Under the pieces are notes generated by a model that had not been told where the DNA came from, did no database searches, and saw only the letters and a program-made list of their open reading frames with translations. Below are positions 26,408 to 34,089 of a stretch of 49,785 nt of DNA, one piece after another. The stretch is from Deltaproteobacteria bacterium (GTDB lineage: Bacteria > Desulfobacterota > GWC2-55-46 > UBA9637): assembly GCA_016219285.1 (NCBI GenBank), contig JACRNJ010000003.1, positions 1 through 49,785 on the forward strand. The letters run 5' to 3'. Within the stretch, counting starts at the first letter, position 1, and each line of letters begins with the position of its first letter. Both the position numbers and the translations under genes were made by a program.

Positions 26408-27670
26408 TCAGTTTTTCTTCTTGCTATTAGCAAATAAGAGCTTTGCTCTTGCTACAGACTGTCTGAGAAGAGCTGCCAGCCACATAATGATTAGTTTGGC
26501 TCCGCGAATGAAATGCTGCAAGGCATAAAAACATACCTTGAGGACTATAGGTATTAACCATGCGGTGAACTGTTTAATGAGAGATATCAGCCACCTGATA
26601 AACTCTTTGACAATCGGCATTAGCCATCCATTGAACTTCTGAATAACAGTATGTTCCAGTATTTTTTCTTTGTTTTTTTGTATCTCTTGTTCATCAGAAA
26701 CAGGATGAGTTATTTCAGTTTGTTTACTCGGTTTTTCAAGCAGTAGAGTAATTATTTTAGTTTCGGCTGGCTGCGGTTCTAAATCTACCTGTATTTCATC
26801 TGCCTGTATTTTAAGTTCTTTAATATCAGAAGAAAGCGGTGTTATTTGAGGCTTTTTAGTTGTGTCAACTGTCGTTTCAGATGGTATAGGTGAAGGTGAG
26901 AGGTCTGTTTTTTTAGTTTTATAAGGTAGAAGAACATCTATTTGTTCGAGGGTTTGAGGAACTGATATGGGATGTTCAGCAATAACAGGTTTTTCTTTTA
27001 CTTCTTGTTCAACAACATTAAGAGGAAGTCCGAATCTGTAAAAATTTATTATTGATTCCGTCAATTTGTCAGTTTGCAATTGTATTTGGGCAAGCTGCTC
27101 ATCTGTTGCCCATATGAGCAGATGTATTTTTTTGTCAATGATATGTCTTATATTTGCGCTTATACTGCTGATAAGCCATTTAAGGTCATCTTTAGAGAGA
27201 GCTATAGCATTTACAAAGATTATACTGCTTTTCATATTGTCCTTGTTCTGCAATAGAGGCACCTTATCAAAGAACTTTCTGAAGCTAGTATTTAAAGGCT
27301 CAATCTTATAAATATCCATGTGGCAGGATATAGATTCAAGCATAGATTCAAGGATTATGTCTGCCTTTTCCGGATTGTTTGCGATTATATAAATGCCGCT
27401 CTTCATGGCATTATATTTCAGAGACATTATAATGTCATTAATAACCAGACTGCTGACTGTGGAGGACATTACTCGTGAGATTTTGGTCGGTAAGCGCGGC
27501 AGTGTCAAGTCTTTTTTGGAAATTTTTCTAGGGGCTTTATTCTCATCTGATAAATAATTATCATCCCCCTCTTTTGAAGGCAGGTTTGTTGGACTCCAGA
27601 ATTTCTCCCTTGCCTCCGTTTCTGTCGTAATCATACGCTTAATGCCGTCAATATTAAACTTTTTTCTCAT
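26408..27670 (-). CDS. Unknown protein with 11-residue amphipathic repeats, partner of ParA-like ATPase
   Basis: I do not recognise this 420-residue protein. Residues about 65-215 look like an alpha/beta domain (SGIYIIANNPEKADIILESM, KSSIIFVNAIAL, KIHLLIWATDEQ) but show no Walker A. Residues 220-335 are proline/lysine-rich and probably disordered. The C-terminus is a run of near 11-residue units: FNGWLMPIVKE, FIRWLISLIKQ, FTAWLIPIVLK, VCFYALQHFIR. This pattern suits an amphipathic helix lying in a membrane surface. It overlaps the end of the ParA-like gene by 17 bases, so the two are coupled. A membrane-bound partner of the ATPase is inferred. Confidence 0.6.
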   Translation of the reverse strand: MRKKFNIDGIKRMITTETEAREKFWSPTNLPSKEGDDNYLSDENKAPRKISKKDLTLPRLPTKISRVMSSTVSSLVINDIIMSLKYNAMKSGIYIIANNPEKADIILESMLESISCHMDIYKIEPLNTSFRKFFDKVPLLQNKDNMKSSIIFVNAIALSKDDLKWLISSISANIRHIIDKKIHLLIWATDEQLAQIQLQTDKLTESIINFYRFGLPLNVVEQEVKEKPVIAEHPISVPQTLEQIDVLLPYKTKKTDLSPSPIPSETTVDTTKKPQITPLSSDIKELKIQADEIQVDLEPQPAETKIITLLLEKPSKQTEITHPVSDEQEIQKNKEKILEHTVIQKFNGWLMPIVKEFIRWLISLIKQFTAWLIPIVLKVCFYALQHFIRGAKLIIMWLAALLRQSVARAKLLFANSKKKN

Positions 27671-28433
27671 TAAGCACCCTATCTACAATCATTTTCATAT
27701 CTTCTATTATTATATTTCTTGGGTCATACTCATTTAGCGTTTGAAATGATCCACTGGCCTCTTTAACTCTAACCGATGTATGAATCATCGGAAGCACGTT
27801 GTCGTAGTTAGCCTTTATCAGATTCAACACCTGCTTGGCAACATTTGACTGGTTGTTTACAAAAGTAGGCACTATACCAAGCAAACCTATCTTATGTTTC
27901 ATTAACTTCCGCATGATCTTTATAGATTCAATGATTGATGATGCGCCGACAACGGCAAGCGGTTCCATGTTCACAGGGATTATGACCTCTCTGCTTGCCA
28001 AATATGCATTCTGGTTAAGCAAAGAAAGCGAAGGGGAAGTATCAATAAGAATAAAATCATATCTGTTATATACATCGAACTCTTCAAATCTGTTTCTGAG
28101 CAGATTTTCTCGGGATACCATGCCTACCATGCGGATTTCGGCTTCCTTTATATAGTCTTTGGAAATGATTATATCAAACTTATCCTTATAGCGAAGCACA
28201 CAGTCATCCAAAGAGGACTCTCCGAGCAGCAAGTGATACAATGTTGCAGGCGAATCCATGTTTAGCCAAAGCCCTACGGTGCCTTGCGGATCGGTATCTA
28301 TCAAAAGCACTTTTTTTCTCCGCTCTGCCAGCATATATGCCAAATGAATGCTTACAAATGTTTTGCCTACGCCGCCTCTTGCATTTGCTATTGTTATACC
28401 TCTGCAGCTTTTCTTGTCTGTGATAGTATTCAT
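27654..28433 (-). CDS. ParA/MinD-family ATPase
   Basis: This 259-residue deviant Walker A ATPase has the P-loop ARGGVGKTF (G20-T25), in which the signature lysine of KGGxGKT is replaced by arginine. Switch I is VLLIDTDPQGTVG and Walker B YDFILIDTSPSLS, and the late motif IIPVNMEPLAVVG is also present. Such ATPases position plasmids, chromosomes, chemoreceptors or secretion machines by dimer cycling on DNA or membrane. It lies between a small putative DNA-binding protein and a protein with amphipathic repeats, 5 bases after the former. Given the polysaccharide neighbours, a role in placing the export machine at the cell surface is plausible but unproven. Confidence 0.9.
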   Translation of the reverse strand: MNTITDKKSCRGITIANARGGVGKTFVSIHLAYMLAERRKKVLLIDTDPQGTVGLWLNMDSPATLYHLLLGESSLDDCVLRYKDKFDIIISKDYIKEAEIRMVGMVSRENLLRNRFEEFDVYNRYDFILIDTSPSLSLLNQNAYLASREVIIPVNMEPLAVVGASSIIESIKIMRKLMKHKIGLLGIVPTFVNNQSNVAKQVLNLIKANYDNVLPMIHTSVRVKEASGSFQTLNEYDPRNIIIEDMKMIVDRVLNEKKV

Positions 28434-28438
28434 ATTAA

Positions 28439-28627
28439 TTACCTCGTCGCTTCATAGTCATCTATATATTCACGAAACAGACTGAGCGCAATGGTTGTAT
28501 AGCGTTTTTTTTGTTTTCTACAAATAGTTTTGAATTTACGTATGATTCTGGCATCATCATGCTTAATAATAGTAAGGCCAAACCGAGATTGTTTAGAACT
28601 TCCAGTAGATTTTGATTTTAATGTCAT
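28439..28627 (-). CDS. Small putative ribbon-helix-helix DNA-binding protein
   Basis: The protein has 62 residues and is strongly basic. After a Ser/Lys-rich start, RFGLTIIKHDD could form the strand. DARIIRKFKTICRKQKK and RYTTIALSLFREYIDDYEA could form the two helices of a CopG/ParG-like fold. I assign this from layout only, as no diagnostic motif is visible. It is the first gene of the ParA-like operon, as in plasmid partition systems where the second component is an RHH protein. The promoter carries a palindrome at the transcription start, a natural target for it. Confidence 0.55.
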   Translation of the reverse strand: MTLKSKSTGSSKQSRFGLTIIKHDDARIIRKFKTICRKQKKRYTTIALSLFREYIDDYEATR

Positions 28628-28635
28628 ATTTCACC

Positions 28636-28670
28636 ATTAAGCGTTACACTTAAATTTAAAGACGCTTAAT
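28636..28670 (-). promoter_or_regulatory. Palindromic operator at the start of the RHH-ParA operon
   Basis: ATTAAGCGT (28636-28644) and ACGCTTAAT (28662-28670) form a perfect 9-bp inverted repeat with 17 bases between the arms. The centre holds the palindrome TTAAATTTAA (28650-28659). One arm overlaps the -10 box (28669-28674), so a protein bound here would block transcription. The small gene product at 28439-28627 is the natural candidate. The site could also serve as a centromere-like element. Confidence 0.55.
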
Positions 28671-28697
28671 TAAACCAAGTTTTGAGGATTTTGTCAA
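28669..28697 (-). promoter_or_regulatory. Near-consensus sigma-70 promoter of the RHH-ParA operon
   Basis: Read on the minus strand, TTGACA (28692-28697) is followed by a 17-base spacer and TTTAAT (28669-28674). The -35 is perfect and the -10 matches 5 of 6. The start of the first gene (28627) lies about 35 bases past the predicted +1. Confidence 0.6.
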
Positions 28698-28731
28698 TAA
28701 TAATTTGATATTTTTAATTTTTAGGCTTGAT

Positions 28732-28757
28732 TGCCGAAGATATTAAACATATCGGCA
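28732..28757 (-). terminator. Weak hairpin after the WecA-like gene
   Basis: TGCCG (28732-28736) pairs with CGGCA (28753-28757), and ATAT pairs internally around a TAAAC loop, with a small bulge. It lies just after the WecA stop, before the next promoter. There is no clean T run, so termination is only possible. Confidence 0.3.
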
Positions 28758-28759
28758 TT

Positions 28760-29911
28760 TTAAAATAAATCTTTAGTTATGGTGTGCCAGGAATGTTCCG
28801 ACCTGAAGAGCAGAATGGTGACAATGACATAAGTAAGTATAGTCTGAAAAAAGGCTGCTATGATAAACCAATTTGATGTGTCTTTATAAATAGCAAATAA
28901 GGCAGGGAATATTGCATTGCTCGCAGATATGGCATAGATAAATCCAACCGCTGTCAGCTTGTTCCCTCTGAAAATATCTGAAAGCCTGTGGTGGATGTGG
29001 TCCTTGCCTGTATAAATCAGCCATTCCAAAAAGGTCTTTACCTTTCCAGTATAAATCCTTGTGGCAGTAGTCATGCACATATCATATATGCAGATGGAAA
29101 ATACTATTACCGGCATCAGCAGATTTGTTAAACTCGGCTGTTCCCCCCATTCAATATGAATGCTCATGGCTGACAGAAAAAACCCTAAAAATCCGCTTCC
29201 TCCATCTCCAAGGAAAATATCGGCATTGCGTTTTAAGTTGTACGGTAAAAAGCCGCATACAGCCCCGATAGCAATGACAATGACCGCTCCCTTTAAAGCA
29301 GCTCCGCTATTGAATGCAAACACCGCAAGGGTGAGCCCTATAATAACCGCCAAACCTGACGCCTCTCCATTTATGCCATCTAAAAAGTTGAAGGCATTTG
29401 TTATGCCTATTATCCATAAAAATGTAAGGAGAACATTTATGACCGTTCCTGTGTATGTATCGGCAGACAGTATATTCAGATGCACGCCGAATAATACGAC
29501 TAGAAAGGCAGCAATAGACTGGACAAACAATCTTAATTTTGCAGAGATGGAAAACATGTCATCTAACACCCCTGACACAAATACAAGGAGCGAGGCTGCT
29601 ATGATGGCAATGAGTTCAGGTGACTGTGTGCCTGTCAGGAGAATAGAAGGGATAAAGCCGCATGCAACAGCAATTCCGCCTATTTTTGGTATAGGTGTGC
29701 TGTGGATCTTTCTGTTGTCAGGTATGTCAAGTATATTGAATCTAAAGGCAAATCTTATTATAAAGGGCATTATGAAAAAGGCAAGTAAAAAGGAGAGTTG
29801 TAAGTAAAATAACCAGAACAAGCCCAAATCAAAGAAGCGCTTACGGATGAGGATGGTAAGAATAATAAGAGGCGCAAGCACTAGACTCTTTAACAACACA
29901 ATGAACACCAT
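28760..29911 (-). CDS. WecA/MraY-family undecaprenyl-phosphate sugar-1-phosphate transferase
   Basis: This 383-residue polytopic protein has about eleven hydrophobic helices. The family loops are all present: IPDNRKIHSTPIPKIGG, SGVLDDMF with the DD pair, NAFNFLDGINGEASG, the catalytic ADIFLGDGGSGFLGF, and KDHIHHRLSD (HIHHR). It transfers a HexNAc-1-phosphate (most often GlcNAc-1-P) from a UDP-sugar to undecaprenyl phosphate, starting a lipid-linked glycan at the cytoplasmic face. It is the last gene of the minus-strand run from 35194 and is probably the initiating enzyme for the window's polysaccharide. Confidence 0.92.
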   Translation of the reverse strand: MVFIVLLKSLVLAPLIILTILIRKRFFDLGLFWLFYLQLSFLLAFFIMPFIIRFAFRFNILDIPDNRKIHSTPIPKIGGIAVACGFIPSILLTGTQSPELIAIIAASLLVFVSGVLDDMFSISAKLRLFVQSIAAFLVVLFGVHLNILSADTYTGTVINVLLTFLWIIGITNAFNFLDGINGEASGLAVIIGLTLAVFAFNSGAALKGAVIVIAIGAVCGFLPYNLKRNADIFLGDGGSGFLGFFLSAMSIHIEWGEQPSLTNLLMPVIVFSICIYDMCMTTATRIYTGKVKTFLEWLIYTGKDHIHHRLSDIFRGNKLTAVGFIYAISASNAIFPALFAIYKDTSNWFIIAAFFQTILTYVIVTILLFRSEHSWHTITKDLF

Positions 29912-29949
29912 CCATGGCCGTATGTTTTATTTATCTGTGCAGCAGGTAC

Positions 29950-30570
29950 TTATACAAAAAACCTGAATGGGACAAAAGCCTCTGCATATTTTACTCTGCC
30001 TTCAGTCCCTCTGAATATGGCATTTGCTTCAGCTATCTCAGCAATATTCAGTCCTTTTATATTTGTCTTGTTTACTTGTGAAGTGTGTGCATACAGCGAA
30101 TCGAATTTTTTGATAATATGGCTGGAAATATCTACGAAAACAACAGGTGAAAATTCATAGCTGCTTGGACCTTCATAAAACAGCACATTTGATGTATATC
30201 TGGATGCCGTGATCGTAGCGGTTGATAGTATCCTATGGTCCTGGTGTGTATCTTTGTGATAATGCACGAAGACAACATCGGGCGACATCTCAAATATAAC
30301 CTTTTCAATATCCGTTATAAGGGTGTTGTCAAGTATGAAATTGGCGTCCGGATAATCACCCCAGTAAAGTTTTTTTATGCCGAGTATTTTAGATGCATCT
30401 TCCTGCTCCTGTTTTCTTATGGCAGCTTCGCCGCCTGATTCCCCAAAGGTCATCACCATGAAATAAATCTCTGCGCCGCTTTTTGCCCACTTGGCAATAG
30501 TTCCCCCGCATCCTATCTCAATATCATCGGGGTGGCTTCCTATGGCAAGCACTTTTTCAAATTTTCTCAT
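29950..30570 (-). CDS. PIG-L/LmbE-family deacetylase
   Basis: This 206-residue protein starts with VLAIGSHPDDIEIGCGGT, where the HPDD zinc ligands sit. A third ligand region is HYHKDTHQDHRILS. These are the family's zinc site. Members deacetylate N-acetylglucosamine-linked compounds (GlcNAc-PI, mycothiol precursor) and polysaccharide intermediates. It overlaps the upstream GT4 gene by four bases and precedes the WecA-like gene. A likely job is to deacetylate a HexNAc of the lipid-linked glycan, freeing an amine for decoration. Confidence 0.9.
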   Translation of the reverse strand: MRKFEKVLAIGSHPDDIEIGCGGTIAKWAKSGAEIYFMVMTFGESGGEAAIRKQEQEDASKILGIKKLYWGDYPDANFILDNTLITDIEKVIFEMSPDVVFVHYHKDTHQDHRILSTATITASRYTSNVLFYEGPSSYEFSPVVFVDISSHIIKKFDSLYAHTSQVNKTNIKGLNIAEIAEANAIFRGTEGRVKYAEAFVPFRFFV

Positions 30571-31745
30571 GGCCGGCTATACCCTCCATTATATTTAGCG
30601 GCTGACAATACTGAGTTATAAACCTCTTCAAACTTACTGACCATTTCTGAAAGGGAATATTTGATTGCCAGATTATATGCATTGACACTTAATGAATTAT
30701 ATATGTCTCTATTCTCTATAAGGTATTTAACATGGTTTGCTATAGCGTCAATATCCCCCTTTTTAACCATGTATCCGGTTGCATTATCAACGATTAGGTC
30801 AGATACGCCGCCTACATTGTGAGATATCACAGGTTTGCCGGCAGCCATAGATTCCAGTATAACCATGCCAAATCCCTCATTCAGCGAGGTTAAGACTAGA
30901 ATATCAATATCTGCAAATAGAGGACTAATATCATTTCTATAGCCTAAAAGCAATAAAAACTTGTTTAATCCAAGCATGTCTCGTTTTTTTCTTATATCAT
31001 CAAAAAGGGCGCCGTTGCCTGCCATCACTGCCATAACGCCATTGTTAAACATATCATGCAATTTCTTGCATACGGACAGGAAGATATCCGGTCCTTTAAC
31101 CGGCTCAAAACGTCCAACCCATCCGATAAGAAAGGTCTCGTCGTTTATACCAAGTTCACGCCGTATGGTCCCCTTTTTTGCTTCTGAAAACAAACTAATA
31201 TCCAATCCATTCGGCACTGGAATAATCTTACATTTTTTTGCTATATTAAGGTTCAGGAATTCCCTTTTCTCTTTTTCGGTGAGTGTGGTAATAGCGTCGC
31301 AGAAGAATGATGCGAGGCGCTCCATATTGATAAAGAGCCTTGTCTTAATCCTGCTGAAGTAACCATAAAATATATGTCCGTGGGTGGTATAGACAATACA
31401 CTTCACCCCTGCAAGTTTCGCTGCGAGCCTTCCTATAAAACCAGCCTTTGAGGTATGGAGATGCGCTATCAATGGTTTTTCTCTCCTCAGCAGCTTAAAA
31501 AGGTAAAGAAAAGTCTGTATATCCTTTAACGGATTAATATTACGTTGCAGATAAGGGATAAATTTTATTTCTATACCTGTCTTTTTTGTGAACCCTTCAA
31601 TATCGGCGACAGGATCTGTTGTGAGTCCGCTTAAGATGCCGACATCGTATCCCCTGTTTTTTAATTCTGCAGAGAGTTTAAGCACAATATCTGCCGAACC
31701 GCCTTTGTCCAGCCTTGTGATTATGTGTATAATCTTTTTGCCCAA
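30567..31745 (-). CDS. GT4-family glycosyltransferase
   Basis: This 392-residue GT-B fold protein has the N-terminal acceptor side as IIHIITRLDKGGSADIVLKL and HLHTSKAGFIGRLAAKLAG. The C-terminal donor side has IGWVGRFEPVKGPDIFLSV, VMAGNGAL, LLLGYRNDISPLF and the EGFGMVILESMAAGKPV motif with the retained E-x7-E catalytic pattern. It is a retaining enzyme, probably using UDP- or GDP-sugars. It sits upstream of the PIG-L gene with a four-base overlap, which suggests coupled translation and a shared substrate. Confidence 0.9.
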   Translation of the reverse strand: MGKKIIHIITRLDKGGSADIVLKLSAELKNRGYDVGILSGLTTDPVADIEGFTKKTGIEIKFIPYLQRNINPLKDIQTFLYLFKLLRREKPLIAHLHTSKAGFIGRLAAKLAGVKCIVYTTHGHIFYGYFSRIKTRLFINMERLASFFCDAITTLTEKEKREFLNLNIAKKCKIIPVPNGLDISLFSEAKKGTIRRELGINDETFLIGWVGRFEPVKGPDIFLSVCKKLHDMFNNGVMAVMAGNGALFDDIRKKRDMLGLNKFLLLLGYRNDISPLFADIDILVLTSLNEGFGMVILESMAAGKPVISHNVGGVSDLIVDNATGYMVKKGDIDAIANHVKYLIENRDIYNSLSVNAYNLAIKYSLSEMVSKFEEVYNSVLSAAKYNGGYSRP

Positions 31746-31774
31746 AGTAAGACCTTAAACCGAAAAGTGCATTT

Positions 31775-31802
31775 GCCAAAAAATGCAACTGCATTTTTTG
31801 GC
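31775..31802 (-). terminator. Perfect 12-bp hairpin between radical SAM and GT4 genes
   Basis: GCCAAAAAATGC (31775-31786) and GCATTTTTTGGC (31791-31802) pair perfectly around a four-base loop. The hairpin directly follows the radical SAM stop codon. The stem itself has the T run and no long T tail follows, so it may attenuate rather than terminate transcription into the GT4 gene. Confidence 0.45.
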
Positions 31803-32983
31803 TAATATCTGTAGAGTTCTGTGCAGCCTTTGCCGCACACAGCGAATTTCCCTATATGTTTAACTACCTGCCTGAACTTCCTGTATTTCACTCCGTTCCA
31901 TATATCCATGAAGGAGCTGACATTCACATTCCCCATGTTATAGTTCATTGTGTGATATGGTACTACAGAGCCGTCAGGGAATATGTAAGCCACCATCCAC
32001 GGACTCAGACACCTGTTGGAGTAACTCTTTGATTCAAATTCCCACCCAGTGTAGTATTCCCGTATCTCTTCTTCTGTAAAATTCGGGTAAAAGCTTACAG
32101 ACACCCCTGTTTGCCTCTGTTTTATCAGGCGCATTTGTTTAAGAAGGGTGTCAACATCTATATCAGGAAGGGTGTCGCGCACAAAACCGAACCAGTCAGG
32201 AGATGTCACCCCAAATGTTTCCTTGAAAAAGTTGTTGTGCCTTTCGCATATTGCCTTGTTCAGAAACAGGAGATGGTGTATGTTCAGGTGATAGGCGCCT
32301 ACGTCATCCGCAATATCCACGATTTCGGAGAGGCAGTTGTAATTATAATTATTGACGGTGGCATTTATGGTTACAAACGGTTTTTTCTTGCCCTGTTTAA
32401 ATTTGATATCCCTTAAGAGCTTAAATCCGTCCATTGCCCTGTCAAACGTCCCTGCCACTCCCCTTATGCGGTCATGCACATCTCGCGGTCCGTCAAGAGA
32501 GAAAATGATCTCGTCCATTTCATATTTCACCATATCCTCTGCATACCTTGAGAGTAAGACAGCATTGGTGACCATATTGCATCTCATGGCGTTTTCTTTT
32601 GCTTCCCTCACAATATCAATCCAGCCCTTATAGAGCATCGGTTCGCCGCCGAACAGGGTTATCGTGGGTTTAAAGATTTTGAATTCGCGCAGAAGCCTTC
32701 TGATTGTTTCGTGACTGAGGTGTTGATTGAGGGCAGATGATGTGTAATCCTTGAACACACCGTGTTCCCCCCACTGTCCGCACATACTGCATCTCAGATT
32801 GCAGCGGTATGTCAGGAACAATGAAACAGTTTCCGGGGGGGCGCTGTATCCGCTGCCGAATTTGTAGGTCAAGAAAGAGAGGAACCGTCTGCGAAAGGAA
32901 TGGAGGGCGAAACGGGGGTCCTGTATGGCCTTGCGCACAATCCTGCCGATATTCTTTAAGGGGACTATACTTACACTTTTCAT
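31802..32983 (-). CDS. Radical SAM protein with SPASM-like C-terminus
   Basis: This 393-residue protein has the cluster motif CNLRCSMC (C61, C65, C68) after SLFLTYR. GGEPMLYKGW and EIIFSLDGPRDVHD are the usual SAM-binding strands. The C-terminal part (RCLSPWM, IFPDGSVVPY, MGNVNV, WNGVKYRKFRQ, CGKGC) follows the SPASM pattern. However, the cysteine normally after the dGxV-P turn is Tyr, so the auxiliary cluster may be incomplete. Members modify peptides, or act on sugars and lipids in glycan loci. It lies between two glycosyltransferase genes, so the substrate is open. Confidence 0.88.
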   Translation of the reverse strand: MKSVSIVPLKNIGRIVRKAIQDPRFALHSFRRRFLSFLTYKFGSGYSAPPETVSLFLTYRCNLRCSMCGQWGEHGVFKDYTSSALNQHLSHETIRRLLREFKIFKPTITLFGGEPMLYKGWIDIVREAKENAMRCNMVTNAVLLSRYAEDMVKYEMDEIIFSLDGPRDVHDRIRGVAGTFDRAMDGFKLLRDIKFKQGKKKPFVTINATVNNYNYNCLSEIVDIADDVGAYHLNIHHLLFLNKAICERHNNFFKETFGVTSPDWFGFVRDTLPDIDVDTLLKQMRLIKQRQTGVSVSFYPNFTEEEIREYYTGWEFESKSYSNRCLSPWMVAYIFPDGSVVPYHTMNYNMGNVNVSSFMDIWNGVKYRKFRQVVKHIGKFAVCGKGCTELYRY

Positions 32984-33006
32984 CTAAAAACACCTCTAAT
33001 TTATTA

Positions 33007-34089
33007 TTATAAACTTAATCTATCATAGACTTTCTTAATAACCTCTTTTACCGTTATATCTACCATACATTCATGTGTCTTGCAAATGGCTTTATTACAT
33101 GGGCTGCATGGATAGTCCCGTCTTATTACTGTATGCCCTTTGCCATGCGGCCGCCATACTGCCGGGACAGTAGGCCCCATAATGGATACTGTCTTAATCT
33201 TTAATGCGCAGGCTATATGAAGAGGTCCTGAATTGTTGCATATCAGGATTTCACACAAACTCAAGAGGGCGATAAATTGCCTCATCTGCATATCATTTGC
33301 AATCAGCACATTAAGAGAGTCTTTAAATATATTTTTATCAAAGTCAGGGAACTCCTTTGCAGGGGCAAAAAAGATAACACCGAATCCATGATAGGACAGC
33401 TCCTTTGCTATCTCTGCAAACCTGTCTATCGGCCATCTTTGGGACGGATAGAATGCGCCGGGATGAATTGCAGCCAGTCTCTTGCCCGAAAGGATTGAAA
33501 GGTTTTTCTCTGCCTCTGTTTTTTCATCAGGTGTTATAAAAATCAGAGGCTCATCAGATTTATCATCCTCAATGCCTAGTTCGGACAGGATGAGCATCAT
33601 GATCTGTATAAAGGAATTTTTTTCATCATAAAGAGGGGCTTTCATGGAAAAAAAGAGTTCTCTGCCAGCGAAGGCAAAACCAATCCTGTATCTTGCGCCT
33701 GATAAAAAGGTCATAAAGGCTGGTTTGAGTTCATGATTGTTATGAAAGGGGTCTATGGCAAGGTCAAACCTCCTGTGATGTGCATGCTTAATATAATCAA
33801 ACATGCCGTTATACACAAGGACTTCATCTACATAAGGGTTATTAGATAGGATGTCCTTGTTTGACCCGGATGCAACAACCGTCAGCCTGGCATGAGGAAA
33901 GGAATTTTTAAGGAGTTTTATGGCAGGAAGGGACAATGCCATATCGCCTATTCTGTCGTGCCTCAGAAAGAGTATATCCCTGATGCTGTCAGGCTCGAGG
34001 GTCCTCTGTGGCCTCATAAGGCATAATGGCCGCAGGAGAAGCGCCCTTGTCAGAAGGTATATCTTTTTAACCGCTTCTTTAGTTAGCAT
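33007..34089 (-). CDS. GT9 (heptosyltransferase-like) glycosyltransferase
   Basis: This 360-residue protein shows the GT9 N-terminal LFLRHDRIGDMALSLPAIKLLK. Its donor-site region comprises AAIHPGAFYPSQRWPIDRF and ICNNSGPLHIACALKIKTVSIMG, followed by PCSPCNKAICKTHEC. The last cysteine cluster resembles that of the 10924 paralog. It overlaps the upstream GT4 gene by 11 bases. It most likely adds a heptose or related sugar in the inner region of the glycan. Confidence 0.9.
   Translation of the reverse strand: MLTKEAVKKIYLLTRALLLRPLCLMRPQRTLEPDSIRDILFLRHDRIGDMALSLPAIKLLKNSFPHARLTVVASGSNKDILSNNPYVDEVLVYNGMFDYIKHAHHRRFDLAIDPFHNNHELKPAFMTFLSGARYRIGFAFAGRELFFSMKAPLYDEKNSFIQIMMLILSELGIEDDKSDEPLIFITPDEKTEAEKNLSILSGKRLAAIHPGAFYPSQRWPIDRFAEIAKELSYHGFGVIFFAPAKEFPDFDKNIFKDSLNVLIANDMQMRQFIALLSLCEILICNNSGPLHIACALKIKTVSIMGPTVPAVWRPHGKGHTVIRRDYPCSPCNKAICKTHECMVDITVKEVIKKVYDRLSL

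Noticed and set aside
27654-28433. Evidence that the window is a plasmid
   Set aside because: A ParA-like gene alone is not enough. No replication gene or origin is seen, and the surroundings are a chromosomal-type glycan locus.
29160-29807. Long open frame antisense to the WecA-like gene (215 aa)
   Set aside because: Its composition is that of a shadow of transmembrane codons; the WecA motifs on the minus strand are complete.
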